From JBKCUI01 sp052161605 (GTDB taxonomy: Bacteria; Planctomycetota; Planctomycetia; Pirellulales; Pirellulaceae): DNA of 64,000 nucleotides. The notes under the pieces were generated by a model that had not been told where the DNA came from, made no database searches, and saw only the letters and a program-made list of their open reading frames with translations. This document shows positions 16,027-24,741 of this stretch, piece after piece (position 1 is the first letter of the stretch; every line of letters begins with the position of its first letter). The stretch lies in assembly GCA_052161605.1 (NCBI GenBank), contig CP197409.1; one strand, given 5' to 3'. Made by a program: the position numbers and the translations under genes.

Positions 16027-17853
16027 ATGCGTCGTAACGACATCCGCAATATTGTAATCATCGCTCACGTTGACCATGGTAAGACCACCATGGTAGATTG
16101 CTTGCTCAAGCAAAGTGGTCAGTATCGGGATTCCCAGTTGCAAGGTGAACGAATTCTCGACAGTAACGATTTAGAGCGAGAGCGGGGGATCACGATTCTG
16201 TCGAAGAACATCGCGATCGACTACAAAGGGGTTAAGATCAATTTGATCGATACCCCGGGTCACGCGGACTTTGGGGGCGAAGTCGAGCGAGTTGTCCGTA
16301 TGGCCGACGGTGCGTTGGTTTTGATGGACGCAGCCGAAGGGCCGATGCCACAGACGCGTTTCGTGCTGGCTAAGGCATTGGAGGTTGGGGTCAAACCGAT
16401 CGTTGTCATCAACAAGATCGACCGGCCCGATGCTCGTTGCGACGAGGTCGTGGAGGAAGCGTTGATGCTCCTGTGTGATCTCGGTGGCGACGATTACATG
16501 GATCGCTTTGATGTTATCTTCGCTTCGGGCCGCAGTGGCTACGCAACTCACGATTGGAAGACACCCGGCGACAGCATGGTTCCGTTGCTGGATATGATGC
16601 TCGAAAAGATCCCGGGGCCAGATGTCGAGCCTGATGCTCCTCTTCAGATGCTGGTCACCAACCTGGATTGGTCCGACTACGTGGGGCGGATCGCTATCGG
16701 TCGAATTCAGTCCGGCTCCATTCGAAAGAATCAGCAGATCGATATAGCCAAGGATGGAAAGATCGTCCCTGCACAGGTTACGAATCTTCAAATGTTTGAC
16801 AAGCTAGGGCGCATCGATGCAACAGAAGCCCAGGCGGGCGATATCGTAGCTGTGGTTGGTATCGAAAATATTGAGATCGGAGATACGATTTGCAATCGAG
16901 GCGAGGTAAATGCACTACCACGACTGACGGTCGACGAGCCTACCCTCGAGATGATTTTTAGCATCAACACATCCCCTTTGGCTGGTAAGGATGGCAAATA
17001 TGTAACCACGCGGCAACTCAAGGAGCGATTGGATCGCGAACTCGAGCGAAATGTCGCCCTTCGTGTTCGCCCCATAGAAGGAAGCGAAGCCTTTGCCGTT
17101 CGCGGCCGGGGCGTGTTGCACCTGTCGGTCTTGATCGAGACCATGCGTCGGGAAGGCTATGAGATGAGCATTTCGAAGCCGCGGGTAGTCTTAAAAGAAA
17201 TCGATGGAGTCAAGCACGAGCCCTACGAGACCCTCAACGTCGAGGTCCCAACAGATAAGGTTGGTCCTGTGATGGAAATGGTCGGCAATAGAAGAGGTTT
17301 GTTGGAAGAGATGACAAGCCGTAGCGAGTACACACTACTGAGATTCTCGATTCCTGCTCGCGGGCTCATCGGACTCAGGACCAAGATGCTTAACGCCACT
17401 CAAGGTACCGCGATCATCCACCACCGGTTCTCCGGTTACAAGCCAGTGGATGCGGATCTGCCGAGGCGCCAGAACGGCGTTTTGGTATCCATGGTTCCTG
17501 GACGGGCAATTCCCTACACATTGTTCGCACTTCAGGAGCGAGCAGAGTTGTTTGTGGCCCCGGGCGATGACGTTTACGAAGGAATGATTGTTGGCGAAAA
17601 TGCCCGCGATAATGATCTCGTCGTCAATCCAACCAAGGAAAAGAAGTTGACCAACGTTCGTGCATCAGGCAGCGATGAAAACATCATTCTCAAGCCACCG
17701 CGACAGCTTTTCCTGGAAGCGGCTCTCGAATACATCGAGGACGACGAGCTCGTCGAGGTCACTCCGAATGTGATTCGTCTCCGAAAGGTTTATCTCCGAG
17801 AGAACGATCGCAAGCGTCATACGAAGTCTCCAGGTGAGCTGGTCGCGAACTAG
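16027..17853 (+). CDS. typA: Ribosome-binding translational GTPase TypA/BipA
   Basis: 608 residues, normal length. TypA binds the 70S ribosome in its GTP form and helps 50S assembly and growth under stress. GTPase motifs: AHVDHGKTTMVD (G1, residues 13-24), RERGITI (G2 region), DTPGHADFGGEV (G3) and NKIDRPDA (G4). Domain II, an EF-G-like domain III and the TypA-specific C-terminal part (RGLIGLRTKMLNATQGTAI to the MVGENARDNDLVVNPTKEKK segment) follow in order. The start MRRNDIRNIVIIAHVDHGK agrees with homologues. Confidence 0.96.
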   Translation: MRRNDIRNIVIIAHVDHGKTTMVDCLLKQSGQYRDSQLQGERILDSNDLERERGITILSKNIAIDYKGVKINLIDTPGHADFGGEVERVVRMADGALVLMDAAEGPMPQTRFVLAKALEVGVKPIVVINKIDRPDARCDEVVEEALMLLCDLGGDDYMDRFDVIFASGRSGYATHDWKTPGDSMVPLLDMMLEKIPGPDVEPDAPLQMLVTNLDWSDYVGRIAIGRIQSGSIRKNQQIDIAKDGKIVPAQVTNLQMFDKLGRIDATEAQAGDIVAVVGIENIEIGDTICNRGEVNALPRLTVDEPTLEMIFSINTSPLAGKDGKYVTTRQLKERLDRELERNVALRVRPIEGSEAFAVRGRGVLHLSVLIETMRREGYEMSISKPRVVLKEIDGVKHEPYETLNVEVPTDKVGPVMEMVGNRRGLLEEMTSRSEYTLLRFSIPARGLIGLRTKMLNATQGTAIIHHRFSGYKPVDADLPRRQNGVLVSMVPGRAIPYTLFALQERAELFVAPGDDVYEGMIVGENARDNDLVVNPTKEKKLTNVRASGSDENIILKPPRQLFLEAALEYIEDDELVEVTPNVIRLRKVYLRENDRKRHTKSPGELVAN

Positions 17854-17992
17854 CGTTCCTAGGGAGATAGGCCCTGCTTCTATTAGTAGTTGCCATGGAG
17901 TCGTATTGACCAATCCTATTAGTTGTCGATATTAATCATCTTCTGATAGGACTTAGATCGATTCCATTTTAGGCAAGAGTAGAGGTAAGAAC

Positions 17993-18202
17993 GTGACGAT
18001 TACACGAGTCGGAACCAACGAGAAGTACGCATCCAATTGGGACTTAGTTTTCGGCGGCAAGAAAAAGGGTGCGTCGGGCAAACCGGCTGCGGCTGCCAAG
18101 TCAGCTCCAGCCAAAAAGTCCGCCAAGAAAACAACTAAAGCCGCTGCTAAGGCGGCCCCTGTAAAGCAAGCCAAAAAGGCTGCTAAAGCAAAGAAAAAGT
18201 GA
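17993..18202 (+). CDS. Small Lys/Ala-rich histone H1-like basic protein
   Basis: 69 residues, GTG start with AGAGGTAAGA just upstream as ribosome-binding site. The first ~25 residues (TITRVGTNEKYASNWDLVFG) look like a short structured head, conserved in type among planctomycete small proteins. The rest is a Lys/Ala/Pro tail (APAKKSAKKTTKAAAKAAP) like the C-terminal tail of histone H1. Such tails bind DNA or RNA non-specifically, so a nucleoid- or ribosome-associated role is plausible but unproved. Monocistronic between typA and the kinase gene. Confidence 0.75.
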   Translation: MTITRVGTNEKYASNWDLVFGGKKKGASGKPAAAAKSAPAKKSAKKTTKAAAKAAPVKQAKKAAKAKKK

Positions 18203-18381
18203 GTTATCAGCCGATTGTAGGTTGGGAGGAAAACGAGGCCCGTCTAAGTCGGAACCGAAGGACGGTCGCGCCCGTGTGATCGGACTTGCACAGCAAATTC
18301 TGCCGGAATCTAAGTCTGCTACCAGAGTAACTGCTGGAGGCAATCGACTACAATGAAGGAGACTTCTACCTTCTTCATTTT

Positions 18382-20856
18382 ATGAACAGTGAACCCAATC
18401 ATCCGCCAACACCGCCTCCTGCGGAGCCATTTCTGCCTCGTGCGGCGGAGTCTCGCGCTGCTTCCCCGCTCGATTCGGAGAAAACGCATATCGCTGCATC
18501 CAGGCGGGAATCGTCCATCGAACGCTTGGCAAACAGCAGTGCGTCCCCCGCTACTACCCCCGTGAGTGTGCGCTGGCAGGAGATTGCGAATTCTCTGGTC
18601 GGACAGCAGCTCGATCACTTTCGCATCGACTCCTTGGTGGGGATCGGGGGCATGGGGGCCGTTTTTCGTGGCGAAGACTTGCGATTGAACCGGGAGGTTG
18701 CCATCAAAGCGGTCGCTCTAGAAGGGCGGGACCCAGAGGCCATGCGACGGTTTCGGTTTGAAGCCCAATCCGCGGCAAAGCTGGACCATCCTAACATTGC
18801 TCGCGTTTACTACGTTGGTGAAACTCCCTTTTGGAGCTACATCGTTTTCGAGTTTGTGGAGGGGATCAATCTTCGTGATTTGGTCATGAGGCAAGGTCCG
18901 CTTTCGGTTGACCACAGCGTCTATTTGGTCAGGCAAGTTGCCCAAGCGTTGCAGCATGCGAGCGATCGCCAGGTCGTTCACAGGGATATCAAGCCTTCCA
19001 ACATTGTTTTGGCGTCAAACGGCCAAGCAAAAATTGTTGACATGGGGTTAGCGCGGGTGACCGAACTGGATCGCTCCACCAATGACCTGACGGCCAGTGG
19101 GGTGACATTGGGAACGTTTGACTACATTTCGCCAGAGCAAGCGAACGATCCACGCGATGCCGATGTCCGCAGCGATCTCTATTCCCTTGGTTGCACATGG
19201 TATTATTTGCTAACCGGGATTCCTCCCTTTCCCGATGGGACCGCGCTGCAAAAACTTCTCATGCACGGTTCCAAGATGCCCGAGGACCCGCGCGTCTTTC
19301 GGTCTGATTTGAGTGACTCGCTCATTGCAATTTTGCGCAAGCTCATCGCTAAGAGACCTGCGGATCGCTACCAACAGCCGCTCGATTTGATTGATGATCT
19401 GCAAACTTTGGCCATACTCGAAAACTTGGAATGGACGCGAAATACGGATCCTCGCGAATCGGTTGGAGAACAACCCGTTTCCATTCTAAGGTTGGTTGCT
19501 CCGTATCTTGTATCGGTAGTCTTGTTGCTGGCGAGTACGTTGTGGTTTTACATAGACTCTTTGAGGCATACTGTTGCTAGTTTACCACCTCCCGTGATTT
19601 CTGAGATGCCTACGAGTCTGTCGGTGGCAAACGCGAATTCCTCCGGCAGTAAGCTGGATGCATCGGTAATTCTGTCGTTGCCGGAAGATTCTCAGAGCAT
19701 AATCGTGGATGCAACCCTCACGCAGAATCAATTGGAAACGAATATGCAATTGGCCTCTTCACTCGAGCAAGCGATTGAAAGGGCCAATATTGTTTCGTCT
19801 GTAAGCCAGATCGTGATCCAGTCCCCGACGGTCGTCTCCACCGAAACGCTTCGCTCTATCTCCCCCTTGCGGTCACAACTGAAGATCCTCGGTGCATCCG
19901 GCGGAAGATGTCGAATCGAGATTGTTCCAGTAAAGGACCTCAGGGATAGTAAGTTCTGGATGGACTGTGGAGCCAACCAAGTCACCTTTGAAAACTGTGA
20001 TCTAGTCTGGAAACCCGCTGACCAGCGTCAGCCGTTATTTCTCTGCCGACCTGGCGCGCAACTGACGTTTGAGCGTTGCACGATCCGCGTTGATCTACCG
20101 GGTCTCACCAACGGAGTGTCGGCACTGCCTCCAGTCATTCAGTTTGAGCAATCGACAACACTAGGAGTGGGGGCGACGGACGCATTGCCTGCTGGTAGTT
20201 CTCGGCTATTCATTCGAGACTCGATCATTTCGGGGAATGTCGACTTGATACGGTACGCCTCACCTATGCGATTGGAAACACAGTGGAGCAACTCATTGAT
20301 TGCCGTTTCTGGTTCAGTGATCTCGATACCGAGGCTGAATATAGTCAGCAGGATGGCAGCGAACATTCGCATGGATCTCGAGTCCGTCACGACTTGGACA
20401 GCGAAATCTTGGATCGAGAAGACGTGGTCCAGTTCGATGGTGACCCCCATTCCGATCGTGAGAACAGCCCGTAATTGCGTTTTCGCTGGTATGGAGACAT
20501 TGGTCGCCTGGGATGTTTCTGCTAATGAGGACTGGCAGTTTTGGGATCAGACGAGACAAGGAGTCGAGTTGTCGAGATGGATTGATTTCCGTGGTGCGGA
20601 CAATATCTACGACGAGTCGATAAGGAAGCTAGTGGAGGCGAGCTTGAGCAACGGCATGACCGAGCAGTTGGTATTCTCCGCCGATGCAAAGTTGCTTTCT
20701 GAGGAGCGAGGGCTGGAGTTTTCCATTCCTTGGAAGAGGAGGCCGACGGCGGAAACCGTTTTGAGCCCCACCTTTTCGCCCGGGCTTTTTCAGTTGGAGG
20801 AGAGCACATTTCCTCGAGGCGCTAATATCGCGACACTTCCCGTGGCAGGCCGATAG
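18382..20856 (+). CDS. Membrane-anchored Ser/Thr protein kinase
   Basis: 824 residues. Residues 1-70 are a Pro/Ser-rich leader. The kinase domain spans about 75-350: GIGGMGAVFRG glycine loop, VAIKAV (Lys109), VVHRDIKPSN (Asp202), then IVDMGLAR, so the DFG motif reads DMG (Asp220), with SPEQANDPRDADVRSDLYSLG for the APE/DxWS region. A single membrane segment (PYLVSVVLLLASTLWFYI, about 370-390) follows. The ~430-residue C-terminal part would be outside the cytoplasm and resembles right-handed beta-helix repeats (VTFENCDLVW, LTFERCTIRV, LFIRDSIISG). This suggests an extracytoplasmic sensor or carbohydrate-binding part. Monocistronic. Confidence 0.9.
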   Translation: MNSEPNHPPTPPPAEPFLPRAAESRAASPLDSEKTHIAASRRESSIERLANSSASPATTPVSVRWQEIANSLVGQQLDHFRIDSLVGIGGMGAVFRGEDLRLNREVAIKAVALEGRDPEAMRRFRFEAQSAAKLDHPNIARVYYVGETPFWSYIVFEFVEGINLRDLVMRQGPLSVDHSVYLVRQVAQALQHASDRQVVHRDIKPSNIVLASNGQAKIVDMGLARVTELDRSTNDLTASGVTLGTFDYISPEQANDPRDADVRSDLYSLGCTWYYLLTGIPPFPDGTALQKLLMHGSKMPEDPRVFRSDLSDSLIAILRKLIAKRPADRYQQPLDLIDDLQTLAILENLEWTRNTDPRESVGEQPVSILRLVAPYLVSVVLLLASTLWFYIDSLRHTVASLPPPVISEMPTSLSVANANSSGSKLDASVILSLPEDSQSIIVDATLTQNQLETNMQLASSLEQAIERANIVSSVSQIVIQSPTVVSTETLRSISPLRSQLKILGASGGRCRIEIVPVKDLRDSKFWMDCGANQVTFENCDLVWKPADQRQPLFLCRPGAQLTFERCTIRVDLPGLTNGVSALPPVIQFEQSTTLGVGATDALPAGSSRLFIRDSIISGNVDLIRYASPMRLETQWSNSLIAVSGSVISIPRLNIVSRMAANIRMDLESVTTWTAKSWIEKTWSSSMVTPIPIVRTARNCVFAGMETLVAWDVSANEDWQFWDQTRQGVELSRWIDFRGADNIYDESIRKLVEASLSNGMTEQLVFSADAKLLSEERGLEFSIPWKRRPTAETVLSPTFSPGLFQLEESTFPRGANIATLPVAGR

Positions 20857-20908
20857 GCTGGGTGGCACGCTCTGAGGAACAAAGGGCGTGTTATGTCAAC
20901 GAGGAAGA

Positions 20909-21235
20909 ATGAAACGCAATCGTAAGACCGCAATCATCCTTGTCGCAATGTTGTTGGTCATGGCGATCATCGCGTCGTGAATAGTCTTCACGATCCTACC
21001 GGTTTCACACGAACAGCTCTCGCTGACAATGGGCTGTCTTGTCATTGTCGGGATCGGCTGGAATCGCATGGTGCGATTGACGGATGCCGCAAAACCACTG
21101 GGAGATCCAATTGAGCTTCAAGTGGTGACAATACCCGACGCACTCGCCTTGTACAACAAACTCAAGGCCGAGGGTCGGGGGGGCATGTTTCTCGTGCACA
21201 GTACGCGCGAATACATTAATGCAGACGGAAAGTGA
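20909..21235 (+). pseudogene. Small membrane protein interrupted by an in-frame TGA
   Basis: ATG 20909 after GAGGAAGA opens a frame for MKRNRKTAIILVAMLLVMAIIAS, then TGA at 20978-20980, and the same frame continues without a stop to 21235. It encodes a second hydrophobic segment (MGCLVIVGIGWNRMV) and a soluble tail (LGDPIELQVVTIPDALALYN). Read through, the product is about 107 residues with two membrane segments. The coding look on both sides of the TGA implies a recent nonsense change or a base error. I recognise no family. Confidence 0.55.
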
Positions 21236-21485
21236 ACTGGCATAGCTGTTGCGTCGGATCGTCGGTTTGCACAAGCTTCATAACGAGCGTTGGAGCTAGA
21301 TTACCTAGGAGTCTAAAGTAAGCTCAAATGGAGCGAATAGGAAAAGAGTCTGTAGATGGTTGCACACCGCAACCGTTCAAGTGATAATCTCCAGTGTAAC
21401 GGAGCAATCCAAACAGTTCAGTAACGCAATCTGTCCTACGGCTCCGCTACGCTCAAGTAGGGATCGATTGCTTTTCGTTCCGCTT

Positions 21486-22295
21486 ATGAAAATCCGTGCA
21501 ACACCACAAACAATTTGGAAGCGTCCTGCGTACCTTCCCTATGTCCAATCAGCCCTGAACGAGGAAACGTTAGCTGCGGCGGAGAAACAGCTTGGTCATT
21601 CACTGCCGGCAGAGTTGGTCGAAATTCTCAAGGTTCAAAATGGTGGGCCAATCCGATTCAAACTTCCAGAATCCGTTGGCGATACGATCGCCGGTATTGG
21701 CGATCAATTCCCATCACTTCTCGATCGAATCTTAAATGATGCTCAAGAATACGTCGACTTTTCATTAGAGGGTTTGATTCCGTTTGATGGTGATGGACAT
21801 TGGTATAACTGTCTTGATTTCCGGGGTGACCCTCGGAATCCAGGCGTTTCGTACATTGATGTGGAATGCAACAGCGAACATCGCATTGCCAACTCGTTTG
21901 CGGAGTACTTGAATCTCTTGGAGTTGGATATTGATCGTGAGCTAGTTTTGAGGAACGTCAAAGATTTTGACGACGCAAGACACCGTCTGCAGAGTATTTT
22001 TGGTGTGCCCCCCGAAGAGAAAATCTCTAATGTTGGTGTACCGTACACGAAGTACCAGATCGGTAATGACTGGCGGGTTTGCTGTTGGATTTCATCCAAT
22101 CGTGTTGCAGCTGGCTATTCGGGTGATTCACCAGAGTCGTTTATTTTTAGAGGAGAAGCGGCGCTTTTTCCAGAATTAACCGAAAATGCGGTGATTTTTG
22201 AATGTCCTGAGGGACAGCTGCGATCATACCGCCAATTGTTACACGCTCACGATATGGAGCTTGTAACCATCGAACAAGCTGCAAATGTGGAATAA
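21486..22295 (+). CDS. SMI1/KNR4 (SUKH) family protein
   Basis: 269 residues from ATG 21486; a longer frame from 21360 lacks family similarity. The N-terminal ~165 residues follow the SUKH pattern: helix LNEETLAAAEKQLGHSLPAEL, LKVQNGGPI, then FDGDGHWYNCLDFRGDPRN and VSYIDVECNSE. SUKH proteins are a large immunity superfamily of polymorphic toxins and also occur alone as stress or scaffold proteins. The C-terminal ~100 residues (YTKYQIGNDWRVCCWISSN) are unassigned. No toxin is adjacent, so it may be an orphan immunity gene, separate from the island 8 kb away. Confidence 0.75.
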   Translation: MKIRATPQTIWKRPAYLPYVQSALNEETLAAAEKQLGHSLPAELVEILKVQNGGPIRFKLPESVGDTIAGIGDQFPSLLDRILNDAQEYVDFSLEGLIPFDGDGHWYNCLDFRGDPRNPGVSYIDVECNSEHRIANSFAEYLNLLELDIDRELVLRNVKDFDDARHRLQSIFGVPPEEKISNVGVPYTKYQIGNDWRVCCWISSNRVAAGYSGDSPESFIFRGEAALFPELTENAVIFECPEGQLRSYRQLLHAHDMELVTIEQAANVE

Positions 22296-22353
22296 CATAA
22301 ATAGGCTTCGATGCTGCGTTGGATGGTCGAGCTCGAGATGATGCTGCAGAGGT

Positions 22354-22686
22354 TTAGCTGCCAGGGAATGTGGATTGCGTCGAGCTTGATGTCCCCTGGT
22401 ACTTATTGAGAACCGCTTGAACCTGGGCCCGAAAGGCCAACAGGGATGAGTCTTGGAACACGTGCCCTTTTTTTGCCTTGATTAATGCGAGTGCCAACGG
22501 CTGTTTACGCTGCCACTGTGCTAGATCGTATTGGCGGACGTCTTCGTAAGGAACTTCTAGTCGAGGTGCGATCTTGGCAACGACGTGGAATCCATCATGC
22601 GCCCGCACCAAACTATAGTGCATGACAAAGAACAACGAGACCATGCCAGTCAACAATCCGATTACAAAGTTCCCAGCACGATCCAT
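22354..22686 (-). CDS. Small single-pass membrane protein, hypothetical
   Basis: 110 residues from ATG 22686; the longer frame from 22803 would overlap tadA. A membrane segment at about residues 8-30 (VIGLLTGMVSLFFVMHYSLV) is followed by a soluble region with VVAKIAPRLEVPYEDVRQYD and a helical KQPLALALIKAKKGH motif. This resembles a conserved planctomycete family of unknown role. It lies directly downstream of tadA in the same minus-strand run. Confidence 0.65.
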   Translation of the reverse strand: MDRAGNFVIGLLTGMVSLFFVMHYSLVRAHDGFHVVAKIAPRLEVPYEDVRQYDLAQWQRKQPLALALIKAKKGHVFQDSSLLAFRAQVQAVLNKYQGTSSSTQSTFPGS

Positions 22687-22771
22687 CGCATTCCCTTTCC
22701 CAAATCCGAAAGATAGGTAGTTTCGAACAGACTGGGTAATTACGAAAAAACGAAGTTCTTCGCAAGATCTA

Positions 22772-23263
22772 TTACTTCTTGCCCAAACGACGCTTGGCAG
22801 CAAAGAATTCTGTCAACATGCTCCCGCATTCATGTGCCAAGACCCCTCCTTGCAGCTCGCAACGATGATTAAGCCGTTGATCGCTTAATAGATGATAGAG
22901 CGATTCCACTGCACCCGCTTTGGGGTCGATGGCACCGTACACGACCTTGGGAATGCGAGATTGCAAAATGGCACCCGCGCACATCGGACAAGGCTCCAGC
23001 GTCACGTACAATTCGCACTGCTCGAGACGCCAGGATTGAAGATGGGCAGCGGCCTGCGTTATCGCAATCATCTCGGCGTGGGCCGTTGGGTCCGCCAAGG
23101 ACTCTCGCTGGTTATAGGCCTCGGCAATGATTTGTCCTTTGTGAACGATCACTGCTCCGACTGGAACTTCGTCCTGGTAGGCAGCCTCCTGAGCCAGCTC
23201 CATCGCTCTCCGCATGTAGTATTCGGCGCGACCTGGGAGCAAATCGTCATCATCGAGACTCAT
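22772..23263 (-). CDS. tadA: tRNA-specific adenosine deaminase
   Basis: 163 residues, usual length. TadA converts the wobble A34 of tRNA-Arg(ACG) to inosine. The cytidine-deaminase zinc motif is complete: HAEM (His62, Glu64) and PCPMCAGA (Cys92, Cys95). N-terminal EVPVGAVIV and GAIDPKAGAVES are conserved. It overlaps the upstream gene (23250-23924) by 14 bases, and both belong to a minus-strand block. Confidence 0.95.
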   Translation of the reverse strand: MSLDDDDLLPGRAEYYMRRAMELAQEAAYQDEVPVGAVIVHKGQIIAEAYNQRESLADPTAHAEMIAITQAAAHLQSWRLEQCELYVTLEPCPMCAGAILQSRIPKVVYGAIDPKAGAVESLYHLLSDQRLNHRCELQGGVLAHECGSMLTEFFAAKRRLGKK

Positions 23264-23924
23264 CGAGCCCGTCCTCGATCATTTGGCGAAGCACCTCAGG
23301 AACGGTTCGCTGAAACGCCTCCTCAGGCACCTTAAAGTGTTCGCACATCGTCTTCATTCGTCGCATGAAGTCACGCAAGGCACTGCTTGATGCGTCGGTC
23401 TTCGGGTTGAGACGCCCCGATTTAACGTCTTTCGTACATACCTGCTGCATGGCAAACTCCATGTCCTGCAATGACAACTTGCCAGAAGCAGCTAATGCAA
23501 ACCATCGGTCGCATAGAGCGGTAAATTCGGTCTTCTCCTCGTCCGACATGTCCGATTCCTGGGCGGCTGCATCCAGCTTTTGAACGGCGCCCCATTGCAA
23601 GATGACGCTATCAGAGAGCCTAGCATTAAGCCGACTCAACTGCCGACTAGTCAGCTCTTCCCGCTTCATCTGTTCCGCAAGAATTTCGAGCTCATCGATG
23701 ACATCGCGTCGATCCTTCTGGCTTAGGTGAGACTGCTCGACCCAAGGGATCAATTGTTCGTAAATCGCCCTCGCAGCACGGCTCCCCGAGTTGCCCATCA
23801 ATACGATCGACATGTAAACGAAGAACAAACTTACGCCAACTAGGAAGAAAACGAACAAAACAAAGCAGGCTGGGCCATAGGTCACCTCGCCCTGTTTGTT
23901 GGGTTTTGCGTTGGTGTTTGCCAT
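23250..23924 (-). CDS. Hypothetical membrane-anchored helical protein
   Basis: 224 residues. A single hydrophobic segment near the N-terminus (ACFVLFVFFLVGVSLFFVYM, about 19-38) is followed by an almost entirely helical charged region (LSQKDRRDVIDELEILAEQM). This suggests an inner-membrane anchor with a cytoplasmic or periplasmic helical domain. I do not recognise the family. The 14-base overlap with tadA indicates translational coupling. Confidence 0.75.
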   Translation of the reverse strand: MANTNAKPNKQGEVTYGPACFVLFVFFLVGVSLFFVYMSIVLMGNSGSRAARAIYEQLIPWVEQSHLSQKDRRDVIDELEILAEQMKREELTSRQLSRLNARLSDSVILQWGAVQKLDAAAQESDMSDEEKTEFTALCDRWFALAASGKLSLQDMEFAMQQVCTKDVKSGRLNPKTDASSSALRDFMRRMKTMCEHFKVPEEAFQRTVPEVLRQMIEDGLDESR

Positions 23925-23964
23925 ACAGGTCCCTTAAAGCCGCGCGATTCGTGGAATGATCGAT

Positions 23965-24441
23965 TTACTCTTCGAAGTCTATGGAGAGGATCTCATATTT
24001 TAAAGTGCCCCTGGGAGCTTGAACTTCAACGATTTCCCCAACTTTTTTGCCGGTCAACGCGAGACCGAACGGGCTGCTCGAAAGTATCTTGCCCGTCTCG
24101 TAGTCTTCGTCTCCCGCACCGACTAGAGTGTAAACCTCTTCGTCGCCCCAAGAGTCTTTCACCTTGACCGTCGCCCCAAAGCCAACCTGATCTTTAGGAA
24201 CCGAGGACGTATCCACGATGTGCGCGCGATTCAGCTTCTGCTTGAGCTGATTGATTTTTGCCTGAAGCATGCCTTGGTTTTCGCGCTGAGCGTGATACTC
24301 CGCGTTTTCTTTGAGGTCACCCTCGGCTCGGGCTTCCGCGATCTTCTCGGCGATCAAAGGCATCTCAACATTTTCGAGCCGTTCCACTTCCGCCTTGATT
24401 CGGTTATAGCCTTCCCGAGTCATCGAGAAAAATTCGTCCAT
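23965..24441 (-). CDS. greA: Transcription elongation factor GreA
   Basis: 158 residues from ATG 24441, which has GGGAG eight to nine bases upstream; ATGs further upstream are less well placed. GreA rescues backtracked RNA polymerase by stimulating transcript cleavage. The N-terminal coiled coil carries the acidic tip (EARAEGDLKENAEYHAQRE, with D and E at the tip), and the C-terminal FKBP-like domain has FGATVKVKD and SPFGLALTGKKVGEIV. Stand-alone gene upstream of the hypothetical/tadA pair. Confidence 0.95.
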   Translation of the reverse strand: MDEFFSMTREGYNRIKAEVERLENVEMPLIAEKIAEARAEGDLKENAEYHAQRENQGMLQAKINQLKQKLNRAHIVDTSSVPKDQVGFGATVKVKDSWGDEEVYTLVGAGDEDYETGKILSSSPFGLALTGKKVGEIVEVQAPRGTLKYEILSIDFEE

Positions 24442-24654
24442 CGTTTCCATCTCCCGTCCAGGCAAAAAAGAAACGACTCTCATCCGCAACCGCGGAAGAG
24501 AGCCGCTTCGTAAGTATCAGCTTGTGTCAGAATTTAACGCCCCAGGCTCAGCTAGGTCGAAACCGTATCCCGTATTTTGACCCGGAGCCCCCCCTAGTCA
24601 AGCCCAATCACCCGATAGGGACTAGGGCGATCGACTCATGAAAGACTACCAGAT

Positions 24655-24712
24655 GTAGTGGGATTCGCCAGAATTCCCTGTATGGTAATGGAATTCGGGC
24701 GAATCCCACTAC
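24655..24712. repeat. Palindromic repeat (22-bp arms) between two genes
   Basis: GTAGTGGGATTCGCCAGAAT at 24655 pairs with GAATTCGGGCGAATCCCACT from 24691, one mismatch over 22 bp, with a 14-base loop. It lies about 30 bases after the cyclophilin stop on its transcribed side and upstream of greA. It could act as a terminator, but the sharply defined arms look like a REP-type repeat. Confidence 0.85.
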
Positions 24713-24741
24713 GTTAGAACTATGACGGCCGGTTACCTACT

